Of a stretch of 64,000 nucleotides of DNA, positions 11,276 to 23,362 are shown one piece after another; the stretch's first letter is position 1, and each line of letters begins with the position of its first letter. Below the pieces are notes generated by a model. The model saw nothing but the letters and a program-made list of their open reading frames with translations, searched no databases and was not told the origin of the DNA. Position numbers and translations under genes: made by a program. This DNA comes from Halichoerus grypus (Eukaryota > Chordata > Mammalia > Carnivora > Phocidae). Where the stretch lies: positions 50,176,628-50,240,627 of the forward strand of contig NC_135722.1 of NCBI RefSeq assembly GCF_964656455.1, read 5' to 3'.

Positions 11276-11747
11276 GCAGAATAATATTCCCCCAAAAGAT
11301 GTCAATGTCTTAATCTCTGAAATTTATGAATATATTACCATATCTGGCAAAAAACACTCTGTAGATGTAATTAGGGTTAGATACCTTGAGATAGGGAGAG
11401 CATCCTGGATTATCAGGGGGGCCCAATCTAATTACATGAATCCTCAAAAGCAGAGAACCTTTCCTAGTTATGGTCAGGGGAGATGTGACAATGGAAGAAA
11501 GGCACAGGAGATGTAATATTGCTGGCTTTGCATATGGAGGAAGGGAGCCTTGAATCAAAAAATGCAGGTGGCCTCAGAAGCTGGAAAAACTCCAGAAAGA
11601 AATGCAGGCTTGCCAACACCTTGACCTCAGCCGAGTAAAACTCATGTCAGACCTCTAACCTATAGAATTGTAAAATAATAAATTTGTGTTGTTTCAAGCC
11701 ATTAGTTTTATGATAATTTGTTATGCAGCAATAAAAAACTAATACAG
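11276..11747 (+). repeat. MLT1-like LTR (ERVL-MaLR), solo
   Basis: Retains the MaLR LTR order: 'gtagatgtaattagggttag', 'catcctggattatcagg', 'agaagctggaaaaactccag', 'ccaacaccttgacctcag', then the polyadenylation part 'aataataaatttgtgttgttt', 'gataatttgttatgcagca' and the 'aactaatacag' end. No internal gene is attached. Old and diverged; exact subfamily not determined. Confidence 0.75.
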
Positions 11748-12147
11748 CATTCCTGACATAGAACACACCATAAGCAAAAGATTAGGTATAAGTAACAGTG
11801 TAATGTATTTATATTACACCAATCAAGTGCAAGACAGAGTATTAACAGACAAAGTAGTATTGAATAATGGAAAGACTTTGTGCAAATATGGAGGCTTACC
11901 ATTATCTTGTAACTTATTGGACATCTATTGAAGGATTTTAAGTGTGGCGACAGTTACATTTTTAAAAGATCCTTCAAACAGTTCATCTCAACATACAGGA
12001 TGATGGGATAATCCAGGGGTAATTTTAAATCTGGACTAAAACAGCTGCAGAGGGAATCAATGAATGAAAAAAAAAAATATTTGAGGTAGCTTAATAAGGA
12101 GGATCTTCACAGTTTGATGATTGAAACTTGTTTAAAATATATGTTTA

Positions 12148-12349
12148 TTTATTTATTTTTAAAGATTTTATTTATTTATTTGACAGACAGAGACACAGCG
12201 AGAGAGGGAACACAAGCAGGGGGAGTGGGAGAGGGAGAAGCAGGCTTCCCGCTGAGCAGGGAGCCCAATGTGGGACTCGATCCCAGGACCCTGGGATCAT
12301 GACCTGAGCCAAAGGCAGACGCTTAACGACTGAGCCACCCAGATGCCCC
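12148..12349 (-). mobile_element. Can-SINE, full length
   Basis: Antisense copy with T-rich start, 'cagggggagtgggagaggg' middle and head complement ending 'gagccacccagatgcccc'. Flanked by aaaatatatgttta / aaaaatatatttac. Confidence 0.92.
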
Positions 12350-13267
12350 AAAAAATATATTTACTTCCATGTCTACAACTAAGTATTGTTGTCTTACAAA
12401 TACCTTTCTAGTCTTGGCAGATAAACAGTATGCCAGCCTCCTCTTTCAGCTTGTCTGTCTCCGAATATTCAGTCACATATGTATGTACACTCGTTGTTTA
12501 GTGGAATTTGTGAATTTCTTATAAACTATGTTTGTTGTATAGCAACAACAAAAACAACAACAAAAAGCAACCTAAATGATTTTATTCTGTCTCTGCCCCT
12601 TCCCAGAATCACTTCATAGTGGGATTGTTGCTGCGGCCTCCTGTCAATGCCCTCTTCATCTCTCTCAATATCAATCCATCTTGCTCATGCTTTCAGACAT
12701 GCCATTCATACCATTTGATTTATCATGTTAGCTGTTTGCTGTAGAGATTAAATTGTCTCCCCAGTATCTCCTGCATTTAGACTTTTCAAGGCTTTTATAG
12801 GTACTCCAAAATCTGATTCACTCACACTATTCAAAATTATCCCTATTTGCCTAATCATACTCTTTATTCCAGCCAGACTAACATCCTTTATGGCTACTAT
12901 GTGCTAGTTCATTTCTCCTTGATAGTATAGTGAGTGTACATTGTAAATATGTAAATTTAATAAATGCTGCTTGAGTAATGATCTCAATCTGTCCAATTTT
13001 ATCCATTATTTAAGGGATGACTCAAGCCCAACTACTCTATTATATAGTGTTTTGTTTCAACTACTCAAAATATGAATTAATCCTCTGTGAATCATCATCT
13101 ATCACCTGATTATTTCATCTTTCTTGTTCAATAATGTATTCTTGACTTTATTGTAAATTCTTTTTGCTCTCCCACAGTCCTCCACTAGATAGTGACCACT
13201 GTGGCACTGAAATAGGTGCCAATTCACACTTACCAGTTGATAATTTATTACTTCCATATTCAAATTT
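12350..13267. other. Intergenic; L2-like trace near 12840-12990
   Basis: Unique sequence, with a faint L2 3'-end pattern ('gtgagtgtacattgtaaatatg ... aataaatgctgcttgagtaatg'). No genes. Confidence 0.35.
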
Positions 13268-14205
13268 TTATCTCTTACATATGTTAAGCAACCTTCCCAA
13301 GACCTTTTCCCAGATTTGTTGAGTTTTTACACAATACACAATGGGGCTCATTAGGGGTAGCAACAACAAGAATATATCTGCAACAGGGATTACAACTAGA
13401 GGGCTTTTGTGCTTGGCAAAGTGGTGCATGGCAGCCAGGGTAATGATGGGTACATAGAAAATGAGCATAGCACAGATTGGGAGACCCCGGTCTTGAGGGC
13501 CCTGAGCCTCTCTGCCAGAGATGCAATGCTGAGTACTGTCTTCAAGATCAGCATATATGACAGAAAAATTAATGCCAAGTCCAGCATAGTACAGAGAGCA
13601 ACAAAGAAGCAATAGATAACATTGGTCTTGTCAGAGCAAGCCAGCTTCATGGTATCCTGATGTAGACAGTATGAGTGAGAAAGGAGATTCTTCTGACAGT
13701 ATTTTAATCTCCTTAGAGTGAAAGCAAATGGAAGCACTAAGAGAATGCTCCTGATGGCTAAAATCAATCCCATTTTAGCAACTCTGCTGCTAGTGAGGAA
13801 AGAACTGTATCTCAGGGGATTATGAATGGCAAGAAAGCGATCCAAAGACATAACTAGCAGCACTGAGGAGTCCATGACAGTGAATCCAATGGATGAAGAA
13901 TTCTTGAGCAAAGCAGGTATTGGGTGAAATTCCCATGGAATTTAACAAGATGATTCTCAGCATGGTAGGAAGGGAGGAGAAGGACAGGCCCAGGTCAGAG
14001 ATGACCAACAGGGCAAGGAAATAATACATGGGCTCATGAAGTGAGGGCTCTGTCTTAATGATAAAGAGAATGGTGCTGTTGCCCGTGATGGCAACCAGGT
14101 ACATGAGGCAAATGATGGAATGGAGAGCCAGATGTGGGCATGTTCCAGTCCTGGCATTCCAATCAGAAGAAAAACCTGGACCTCAGAATTATTGAAAGAA
14201 GACAT
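13268..14205 (-). pseudogene. OR51A7: OR51A7-like olfactory receptor, three frameshifts
   Basis: Class I receptor closely resembling OR51A7, read on the minus strand from ATG at 14205 (MSSFNNSEVQVFLL). In order: IGMPGLEHAHIWLSIP, then two extra bases near 14114-14115; YLVAITGNSTILFIIKTEPSLHEPMYYFL through CFAQEFFIH, then one extra base near 13888; GFTVMDSSVLLVMSLDRFLAIHNPLRYSS, SHSYCLHQDTMKLACSD, VLSIASLAERLRAL, then one missing base near 13477; FYVPIITLAAMHHFAKHKSPL and PIVYCVKTQQIWEK to the stop at 13268. There is also an in-frame loss of one codon after LACSD. The span of 938 bases equals a 311-codon receptor after these changes are counted. Other marks of decay are KTGVSQ for the usual NTCVSH in TM6 and MSP for MNP in TM7. 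Not translatable as a receptor. Confidence 0.92.
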
Positions 14206-15910
14206 GAGTGGGAATAGGAGCTTTTTAGCCAGATCTGAAATCACATTTATAAAAAGCAGTCACACTTTTGGGTAAAATTCAGTGTTGTGGAGATAAGCAG
14301 CTCTTTTATATGCTATGCTGAGAAGCATATTTGGCATAATAGTAATAAAATGCAATTTTCAACATTTATCAAAAGTCCTTAAACATGTTTATATTCTCCA
14401 ACATGGGAATTTCACTTATAACAATTTATCCTATGGTGGTGGTTTTCCAACACTTTTAGCCAAATATGAAATCATCATATCAAAACAGAGCTGCTTTGCT
14501 TGAATCAGTGATAGGCATTCAGAATCTTTCTCACTGTTTTCCACATGATCTTTAGTAGTTCTCTCATTGCTTTATAACAAGATCCTGACTTCATGTAAAA
14601 AAGTTAAAAATAATAGTCTAAGAAAATAATCAAATATCCCTGAAAATATCTACACTATGGTAAATATTAAATGCTAGAAAGTAAATTTATAGACTAATAT
14701 GAAATGAAATAGTTCCTAGCTCAAGCATCCATGCACCACACTTCAGGTTATCATGTTATTATTCCAAGGGAAAGTATAGGAAGCATGTTCATCATATCTC
14801 TCCTGATCAAATTATCTTCTATTTTATATTCATGACTGAATTAGTCAAAGAAATTCTAAATGAAAAACATCCAATCATTCAGTTTCTCTTTGTAAAGTAA
14901 AAATTTTAAATCCACCTATATATTAAACTAAACCCTCATTTTATTGTTAGGTCTCTATTAAAGAGTTCACAAATTGTATTTTCCAAGGAAAAATATACAA
15001 TCTTTCAATTTATTACAAACTTGTTGAGCTTCGGAATATCACGATGTTGAATCATCAGCATAAACTGCTGGACAAATACACATATCTAAGATAACCACCA
15101 TCAATCCCATCTATGTTTAGTAAGCATAATGAATATATACATAAGTAAATGAAAATTATTAAATTAATAATTTCAATTGCAAAAAAAATGGCCAACTGAA
15201 AAATGAAAGGAGAGCCAATAGAAGGTTAGAGTTTACACACAATGCGAACCTCATTCCCCAAATTTTTTATAAGTTAAATGGCAATAGAAGAAAAATCAGT
15301 CTTCATTGGAAAATATAAGGGACACTGGAAATTATTGGGCTCCTCTAAATTGAAGTTTGATTGTGAATTGATATTTTATTTTGTAATTCTCTAGAGGATA
15401 ACTACAGAAAACATATAACAAGCAGTCCGCTACCAAAAATTTGATATTTTCTGGGTACTATCGATGCAGATTTGTTTTGTCAGCTCATAAATTGAGCTGC
15501 AAATGCTAGACTGGGAGCTCCTAAACAGTTTGACATGTCTTATTTGTCTCCAACCATGGCAGTAAGCCTAATGCCAAGCCCAAAGAGTGTATATTTTGAG
15601 CATGGTAGTAGATTTTCAAATACCATGAAAATCATTCTGTATCTAATCTGTCAGACTGCCCAGTTAGCAAATTTTGTTCTGATCCCTCTTCCTCAGGAGT
15701 CATAAGAAAAGTCCTCATTTCCAAAAACACTTAATCTTTATACCCTTTTCTTTTCCTCTTTGGCTGAGGTCTTTCAGAGAATACTTCTGTTGTGCATCCT
15801 TTACAACAGTTTCTACACTATTTTATAATGTACTATTTTCATGTACCCCTCCCCAACCCAACCCCACCACCACCACATACACTGACTGCTAAATACTGAA
15901 AGGCACAGAA
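14206..15910. other. Intergenic upstream of OR51A7-like
   Basis: AT-rich sequence of 1.7 kb with no open frame beyond about 60 codons and no repeat I can name. Ends at the L1 3' terminus. Confidence 0.45.
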
Positions 15911-16382
15911 GAGATTTTTTTTTAATTTTTTATTGTTATGTTAATCCCCATACATTACATCATTAGTTTTAGATATAGTGTTCCATGATTCATTGTTTGT
16001 GCATAACACCCAGTGCTCCATGCAGAACGTGCCCTCCTCAATACCCATCACCAGGCTAACCCATCCTCCCACCCCCCTCCCGTCTAGAACCCTCAGTTTG
16101 TTTTTCAGAGTCCATCATCTCTCATGGTTCTTCTCCCCCTCCAATTTCCCCCCCTTCATTCTTCCCCTCCTGCTACATTCTTCTTCTTCTTTTTTTCTTT
16201 CTTAACATATATTGCATTATTTGTTTCAGAGGTACAAATCTGTGATTCAACAGTCTTATACAATTCACAGCGCTCACCATAGCACATATCCTCCCCAATG
16301 TCTATCAACCAGCCACCCCATCCCTCCCACCCAACCCCCCACTCCAGCAACCCTCACTTTGTTTCCTGAGATGAAGAATTCC

Positions 16383-19300
16383 TCATATCAGTGAGGTCAT
16401 ATGATACATGTCTTTCTCTGATTGACTTATTTCACTCAGCATAACACCCTCCAGTTCCATCCATGTCGTTGCAAATGCCAAGATCTCATTCCATTTGATG
16501 GCTGCATAATATTCCATTGTGTATATATACCACATCTTCTTTATCCAGTCATCTGTCGATGGACATCTTGGCTCTTTCCACAGCTTGGCTGTTGTGGACA
16601 TTGCTGTTATAAACATCAGGGTGCACGTACCCCTTCGGATCCCCACATTTGTATCTTTGGGGTAAATACCCAGTAGTGCAATTGTTGGGTCGAATGGTAG
16701 ATCTATTTTCAACTTTTTGAGGAACCTCCATACTGTTTTCCAGAGTGGCTGCACCAGCTTGCATTCCCACCAACAGTGTAGGAGGGTTCCCCTTTCTCCA
16801 CATCCCCGCCAACATCTGTCGTTTCCTGACTTGTTAATTTTAGCCATTCTGACTGGTGTGACATTGTATCTCACTGAGGTTTTGACTTGGATTTCCCTGA
16901 TGCCGAGCGATGTTGAGCATTTTTTCATGTGTCTGTTGGCCATTTGGATGTCTTCTTTGGAAAAATGTCTCTTCACATGTCTTCTGCCCATTTCTTGATT
17001 GGATCATTTGTTCTTTGGGTGTTGAGTTTGATAAGTTCTTTATAGATTTTGGATACTAGCCCTTTATCTGATATGTCATTTCCAAATATCTTCTCCCATT
17101 CTGTTGGTTGTCTTTTGGTTTTGTTGACTGTTTCTTTTACTGTGCAAAAGCTTTTTATCTTGATGAAGTCCCAAGAGTTCATTTTAGCCCTTGCTTCCCT
17201 TGCCTTTGGCGATGTTTCGAGGAAGAAGTTGCTGCAGCTGAGGTCGAAGAAGTTGCTGCCTGTGTTCTCCTTTAGGATTTTGATGGACTCCTGTCTCACA
17301 TTGAGGTCTTTCAACCATTTTGAGTCTATTTTTGTGTGTGGTGTAAGGAAATGGTCCACTTTCATTCTTCTGCTTGTGGCTGTCCAATTTTCCCAACACC
17401 ATTTGTTGAAGAGAATGTCTTTTTTCCATTGGACATTCTTTCCTGCTTTGTCGAAGATGAGTTGACCATAGAGTTGAGGGTCCATTTCTGGGCTCTCTAT
17501 TCTGTTCCATTGATCTATGTGTCTGTTTTTGTGCCAGTACCATACTGTCTTGATGATGACAGCTTTGTAATAGAGCTGGAAGTCTGGAATTGTGATGCTG
17601 CTAGCTTTGCTTTTCTTTTTCAACATTCCTCTGGCTATGCGGGGTCTTTTCTGGGTCCATACAAATTTTAGGATTATTTGTTCCATTTCTTTGAAAAAAG
17701 TGGATGGTATTTTGATGGGGATTGCATTGAATGTGTAGATTGCTCTAGGTAGCATTGACAGCTTCACAATATTTGTTCTTCCAATCCATGAGCATAGAAC
17801 GCTTTTCCATTTCTTTGTGTCTTCCTCAATTTCTTTCATGAGTATTTTATAGTTTTTTGAGTACAGATCCTTTGCCTCTTTGGTTAGATTTATTCCTAGG
17901 TATCTTATGGTTTTGGGTGCAATTGTAAATGAGATCGACTCCTTAATTTCTCTTTCTTCTGTCTTGTTGTTGGTGTATAGGAATGCCACTGACTTCTGTG
18001 CATTGATTTTATATCCTGTCACTTTACGGAATTTCTGTATGAGTTCTAGCAGTTTTGGGGTGGAGTCTTTTGGGTTTTCCACATAGAGTATCATATCATC
18101 TGCAAACAGTGAGAGTTTAACTTCTTCTTTGCCGATTTGGATGCCTTTTATTTCTTTTTTTTGTCTGATTGCTGTGGCTAGGACTTCTAATACTATGTGG
18201 AATAGCAGTGGTGATAGTGGACATCCCTGCCGCGTTCCTGACCTTAGGGGGAAAGCTCTCAGTTTTTCCCCATTGAGAATGATATTCGCTGGAGGTTTTT
18301 CATAGATGGCTTTTATGATATTGAGGTATGTACCCTCTATCGCTGTACTCTGAAGAGTTTTGATCGAGAAAGGATGCTGTACTTGGTCAAATGCTTTTTC
18401 TGCATCTATTGAGGGGATCATATGATTCTTGTTCTTTCTTTTGTTAATGTATTGCATCACGTTGATTGATTTGTGGATATTGAACCAATCTTGCGGCCCA
18501 GGGATAAACCCCACTTGGTCATGGTGAATAATCCTTTTGATGTACTGTTGGATCCTATTGGCTAGTATTTTGGTGAGAATTTTTGCATCCACATTCATCA
18601 AGGATATTGGTCTGTAATTCTCCTTTTTGATGGGGTCTTTGTCTGGTTTGGGGATCAAGGTAATGGTGGCCTCATAAAACTAGTTTGGAAGTTTTCCTCC
18701 TATTTCTATTTTTTGGAACAGTTTCAGAAGAATAGGTATTAATTCTTCTTGAAATTTTTGGTAGAATTCCCCTGGGAAGCCATCTGGCCCTGGGCTTTTG
18801 TTTATTGGGAGATTTTTGATGACTGGTTCAATTTCCTTAGTGGTTATAGGTCTGTTCAGGTTTTCTATTTCTTCCTGGTTCAGTTTTGGTAGTTGATACA
18901 TCTCTAGGAATGCACCCATTGCTTCCAGGTTATCTAATTTGCTGGCATAGAGTTGCTCATAATATGTTCTTATAATTGTTTGTATTTCTTTGGTGTTGGT
19001 TGTGATCTCTCCTCTTTCATTCATGATTTTGTTGATTTGGGTCATTTCTCTTTTCTTTTTGATAAGTCTGGCCAAGGGTTTATCAATCTTGTTAATTCTT
19101 TCAAAGAACCAGCTCCTAGTTTCATCGATCTGTTCTACTGTTCTTTTAGTTTCTATTTCATTGATTTCTGCTCTGATCTTTATTATTTCTCTTCTCCTGC
19201 TGGGTTTAGGCTTTATTTGCTGTTCTTTCTCCAGCTCCTTTAGGTGTAGGGTTAGGTTGTGTACTTGAGATCTTTCTTGTTTCTTGAGAAAGGCTTGTAT

Positions 19301-20197
19301 TGCTATATGCTTTCCTCAGGACTAACTTTGCTGCATCCCAAAGATTTTGAACAGTTGTGTTTTCATTTTTATTTGTTTCCATGAATTTTTTTAATTCTTC
19401 TTTAATTTCCTGGTTGACCCATTCATTCTTTAGTAGGATGCTCTTTAGCCTCCATGTATTTGAGTTCTTTCCGACTTTCCTCTTGTGATTGAGTTCTAGT
19501 TTCAAAGCATTTTGGTCTGAAAATAGGCAGGGAATGATCCCAATCTTTTGGTACTGGTTGAGACCTGATTTATGACCTAGGATGTGATCTATTCTGGAGA
19601 ATGTTCCTTGGGCACTAGAGAAGAATGTGTATTCTGTTGCTTTGGGATGGAATGTTCTGAATATATCTGTGAAGTTCATTTGGTCCAGTGTGTCATTTAA
19701 AGTCTTTATTTCCGTGTTGATCTTTTGCTTAGACGATCTGTCCATTTCAGTGAGGGGGGTGTTAAAGTCCCCCACTATTAATGTATTGTTGTCAATGTGT
19801 TTCTTTGCTTTTGTTATTGATTGGTTTATATAATTGGCTGCTCCCATATTAGGGGCATAGATATTTACAATTCTTAGATCTTCTTGTTGGATATACCCTT
19901 TAAGTAGGATATAGTGTCCTTCCTCATCTCTTATTACAGTCTTCGTTTAAAATCTAATTTGTCTGATATAAGGATTGCCACCCCAGCTTTCTTTGGGTGT
20001 CCATTAGCATGGTAAATGGTTTTCCACCCCCTCACTTTCAATCTGGGGGTGTCTTTGGATCTAAAATGAGTCTCTTGCAGACAGCATATCGATGGGTCTT
20101 GTTTTTTAATCCAATCTGATAGCCTGTGTCTTTTGATTGGGGCACTTAGCTCATTTACATTCAGGGTAACTATTGAAAGATAGGAATTTGGTGCCAT
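16383..20197 (-). pseudogene. L1 ORF2 (endonuclease-reverse transcriptase), broken
   Basis: Starts MAPNSYLSIVTLNVNELSAP at 20197. Endonuclease marks are CCLQETHF, YHANGH, VGDFNTPL and FSRIDHILGHKSG. The reverse transcriptase core includes [36 protein letters not shown] and the FADD catalytic box (18095-18106). The C-terminus has [19 protein letters not shown]. Breaks I can see: loss of frame after the endonuclease start near 19930; a change of frame near 19300; a stop at about 18680 (usual Ser codon); and two extra bases near 16980 that end the frame in the middle of ..WAEDM. Everything past this is readable to the natural stop at 16383. No functional enzyme is expected. Confidence 0.93.
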
Positions 20198-20278
20198 TGT
20201 ATTGCCTGTAAGGTGACTGTTACTGTATATTGTGTGTGTTCCTTTCTGGTCTATGTTGCTTTTAGGCTCTCTCTTTGC

Positions 20279-21176
20279 TTAGAGGACCCCTTTCAAGATT
20301 TCTTGTAGGGCTGGTTTTGTGTTTGCAAATTCCTTTAGTTTTTGTTTGTCCTGGAAGCTTTTTATCTCTCCTTCTATTTTCAATGACAGCCTAGCTGGAT
20401 ATAGTGTTCTTGGCTGCATATTTTTCTCATTTAGTGCTCTGAAGATATCCTGCCAGTCGTTTCTGGCCTGCCAGGTCTCTGTGGATAGGTCTGTTGCCAA
20501 TCTAATGTTTCTACCACTGTAGGTTATATATCTCTTCTCCTGAGCTGCTTTCAGGATTTTCTCTTTTTCTCTGAGAGTCGTAAGTTTTAGTATTAGATGT
20601 TGGGGTGTTGACCTATTTTTATTGATTTTTGAGAGGAGTTCTCTGTGCTTCCTGGATTTTGATGCCTGTTTCTTTCCCCAAATTAGGGAAGTTCTCTGCT
20701 ATAATTTGCTCCAATATACCTTCTGCCCTTCTCTCTCTCTCTTCTTCTTCTGGGATCCCAATTATTCTAATGTTGTTTCATCTTATGGTATTGCTTATCT
20801 CTCAAATTCTGCCCTCGTGATCCAGTAGTTGTTTATCTCTCTTTTTCTCAGCTTCTTTATTTTCCATCATTTGGTCTTCTATCTCACTGATTCTTTCTTC
20901 TGCTTCATTTATCCTAGCAGTTAGCGCCCCTATTTTTTATTGCACCTCATTAATAGCCTTTTTGATTTTGACTTGCTTAGATTTTAGTTCTTTTATTTCT
21001 CAAGAAAGTGTTTCTCTAATAACTTCCATGCTTTTTTCAAGCCAAGCTAGTATCTTTAAAGTGATGATTCTGAACTCCAGATCCTCATTGTACTAATGTC
21101 TGTATTGAGTAGGTCCCTGGCAGTCAGTACTACCTCTTGTTCTTTTTGTTGAGGTGATTTTTTTCTATCTTGTCAT
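20279..21176 (-). pseudogene. L1 ORF1 (RNA-binding protein), stop at codon 4
   Basis: L1 ORF1p is the nucleic-acid chaperone of the retrotransposition particle. Here the ATG at 21176 is followed by ACA AGA TAG, so translation ends after three residues; the sister element has a Gln codon at this point. The C-terminal part is still open (LATDL/STETWQARNDWQDIFRALNEKNMQP to LQEILKGVL, stop at 20279). Dead. Confidence 0.88.
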
Positions 21177-23030
21177 TTTGTCCAGAGGAGAATAGATGAA
21201 TGAGAGAACAAAATGCTAACAGGGTAACAACATCCCCAGAAAATATACTCTAAACAAATCAGAAAAGACCTGAAGCTGGGGGAAAAGAAAGGGAAACAAA
21301 GAAAAAAGAAAAGGAAAAAAAGAAAAAGAAAAAGATAAAGATAAAAACAAACAAAAACAGAACAAAACAAGAAAAAACAGAATATGATCAAATATGATCA
21401 GGCTGGTGCATAGATCAGTACCACACACTAGATTTTGGGTGTATTTTGGTCTGTTAGAAGAAAGGGCCTCCCAAAATTTTAAAGAAAGAAAAACTTACAT
21501 ATGTACAAAAATAAGGGTTGATATGATGAAGGGATGGAATATGACTGTAAAGATGAAAATTATAAAAAATTTTATAAAGGGAATTGATAAGAAGTTGTTT
21601 GAAAAAAGAAAGAAGAGGATTTAAAAAAAAAGAAAAGAAAAAGGGAGAGAATGTGATCAGGCAGGCGAGTAGAAAAAACCATACACTAGAGATTTAGGGT
21701 ATATTTTGATCTGTTAGAAGAAACTATCTCAAAATTTTAAAGAGAGAACAACTTATGTATATATGCCAAAAATAAGGGTAACTACTATGAAGGGATAGAA
21801 TATGACTCTAAAAATGAAAAATAAAAATGTTTTTTAAAAAAGGGATTGATAAGATGTTGGTTGAAAAAGGGAAAAAGAAAAATTCAAAAAAAAAAAAGTT
21901 AAAAAAAAATTAACTTTGAAAGACTAAAGAATCATGGTAAAAAAAAGCCATGGATTCTATGTGCAGTGTTCCCCTAGCGCTGAAGTTCTGCCGTTCTCAT
22001 TGACCGGTAAACTTGGTCTTGGCTGGCTGTTCTTGCTGACCTTCTGGGGGAGGGCCTGTTGCTGTGGTTCTCAAATGTCTTTGCCAGAAGCGGAATTGCC
22101 CCGCCCTTACCCGGTCCAGGCTAAGTAATCTGCTCGGGTTTGCTCTCAGGAGCTTTTGCTCCTTGCAAGCTTTCCGTTCGGCTTTGGAGGAGGAGAGTGA
22201 AAATGGCGGTCTTCCAATCTCCACCCGGAGGAGCCGAGAACTCAGGGCCCCGCTCCTCAGTGCGCCCCCAGAGAAAAGCAGTTAGTCACTCCCGCCTCCC
22301 CAGTCTCCGGCCGCACTCTGTGCTCACCCGGCCTGTGACTGAGCGTTTCTATCTCTGGCACCCAACCCTGAGTGGAGTCTCCAAACCCAGCAAATCCCTG
22401 TGGTGCACTCTTGCGCCGCTCCCCCCGGGGGGGGGGGGGGAAGGGGAGTCTCCCCGGATCTGCCGCTTGTTGGGTCCCTGCTGGAGGAGCAGTGGCCTGA
22501 CTGTGCCGTGGATCACAGTTTATGGCAACCCCAAGCTGAGAGCCCATGCCTCGGCTCCGTCTCTGCAGCTGGCTTCCCCGCTCCGATACCTGGGAGCTCT
22601 GCCTCACTCAGGCACCCCCAGTCTTTCTGTGACCCTGAGGGTCCTGAGACCACACTGTCCCACGATGATTCTACCCCCCGCTTAGCCACTGGAGCGATGT
22701 CCCTCAGCGGAGCTGACTTCTAAAAGTTCCGATTTTGTGCTCCACAGCTCTATCACTTGACAGAAGCGGCCAACGGAGGCCCCCTGCCCCGCCATCTATC
22801 CTCCCGAATATCGCCTCGGATTCACTTCTCCACACGTCCTACCTTCCAGAAAGTGGTCGCTTTTCTGTTCAGAGAGTTGTTGCTATTCTTTTCTTAGCTC
22901 TCCTGTTGAGTTTGTAGGTGTTCAGAATGGTTTGATCGCTATCCAGCTGAATTCCTGAGACCAGACGAAATCCAGGTCTCCTACTCCTACACCATCTTGC
23001 TCCGCCACCCCCTCCCCGCAAATTATCCTT
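21177..23030 (-). promoter_or_regulatory. L1 5' UTR, CpG-rich internal promoter
   Basis: About 1.85 kb: an AT/purine-rich ORF1-proximal half, then a GC- and CpG-rich half (about 22000-23010) with a G10+ homopolymer run at 22428-22440. The 'agcaagatgg' at the extreme 5' end fits the start-site/YY1-like CAAGATGG motif known in L1s. The open frames seen in it are not conserved genes. Confidence 0.75.
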
Positions 23031-23348
23031 CTAACCAACCAAGATTCCTCCACACCCCTACAGGCATTTTTACTGAAAGTCTACACACACACACATACAC
23101 ACACACACAGAGGGAGAGAGAGAGAGACAGAGAAAGAGAGAGAAAGAACTAAAAAGATATCCTTCATGCTAATCTCCATCTAAGAGTCTATTCTTGAATG
23201 AACCCTACCTTAAATAGAGTCAAAAACCAATAACTTCTGGGAGAGATGGATTTTGGAATTTCTTTTTAATGGAGAAGGTAAGTAAATGTATTTTATATGT
23301 TAAAGAACATACCCATGGACATTTCTGAGACAGATAAATAATGTATAG
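23031..23348. other. Simple repeat then unique sequence
   Basis: (CA)n and (GA)n runs at about 23082-23150, followed by unique sequence. No gene. Confidence 0.6.
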
Positions 23349-23362
23349 AAATCTATCTCTTT

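Larger units (their letters stand above)
15911..23030 (-). mobile_element. Full-length LINE-1, inactive
   Basis: About 7.1 kb. Read on the minus strand: 5' UTR starting at the 'ggcggagcaagatgg' motif (~23010), ORF1 (21176 to 20279), a short spacer, ORF2 (20197 to 16383), 3' UTR, and an A-rich end at ~15911-15930. The order and lengths fit a complete carnivore L1. It is close in sequence to the plus-strand element at 57508-64000 but carries more stops and shifts, so it cannot mobilise itself. Confidence 0.93.

Noticed and set aside
12600..13267. Possible exons of MMP26, which lies near OR51A genes in human
   Set aside because: No metalloproteinase motif (HExxH type) or exon-like coding stretch was found in any frame in the window.
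22140..22723. Overlapping 107-181 codon open frames
   Set aside because: They lie in the GC-rich L1 5' UTR and exist in antisense in the sister L1 (57792-58253); low stop density from GC content, not genes.
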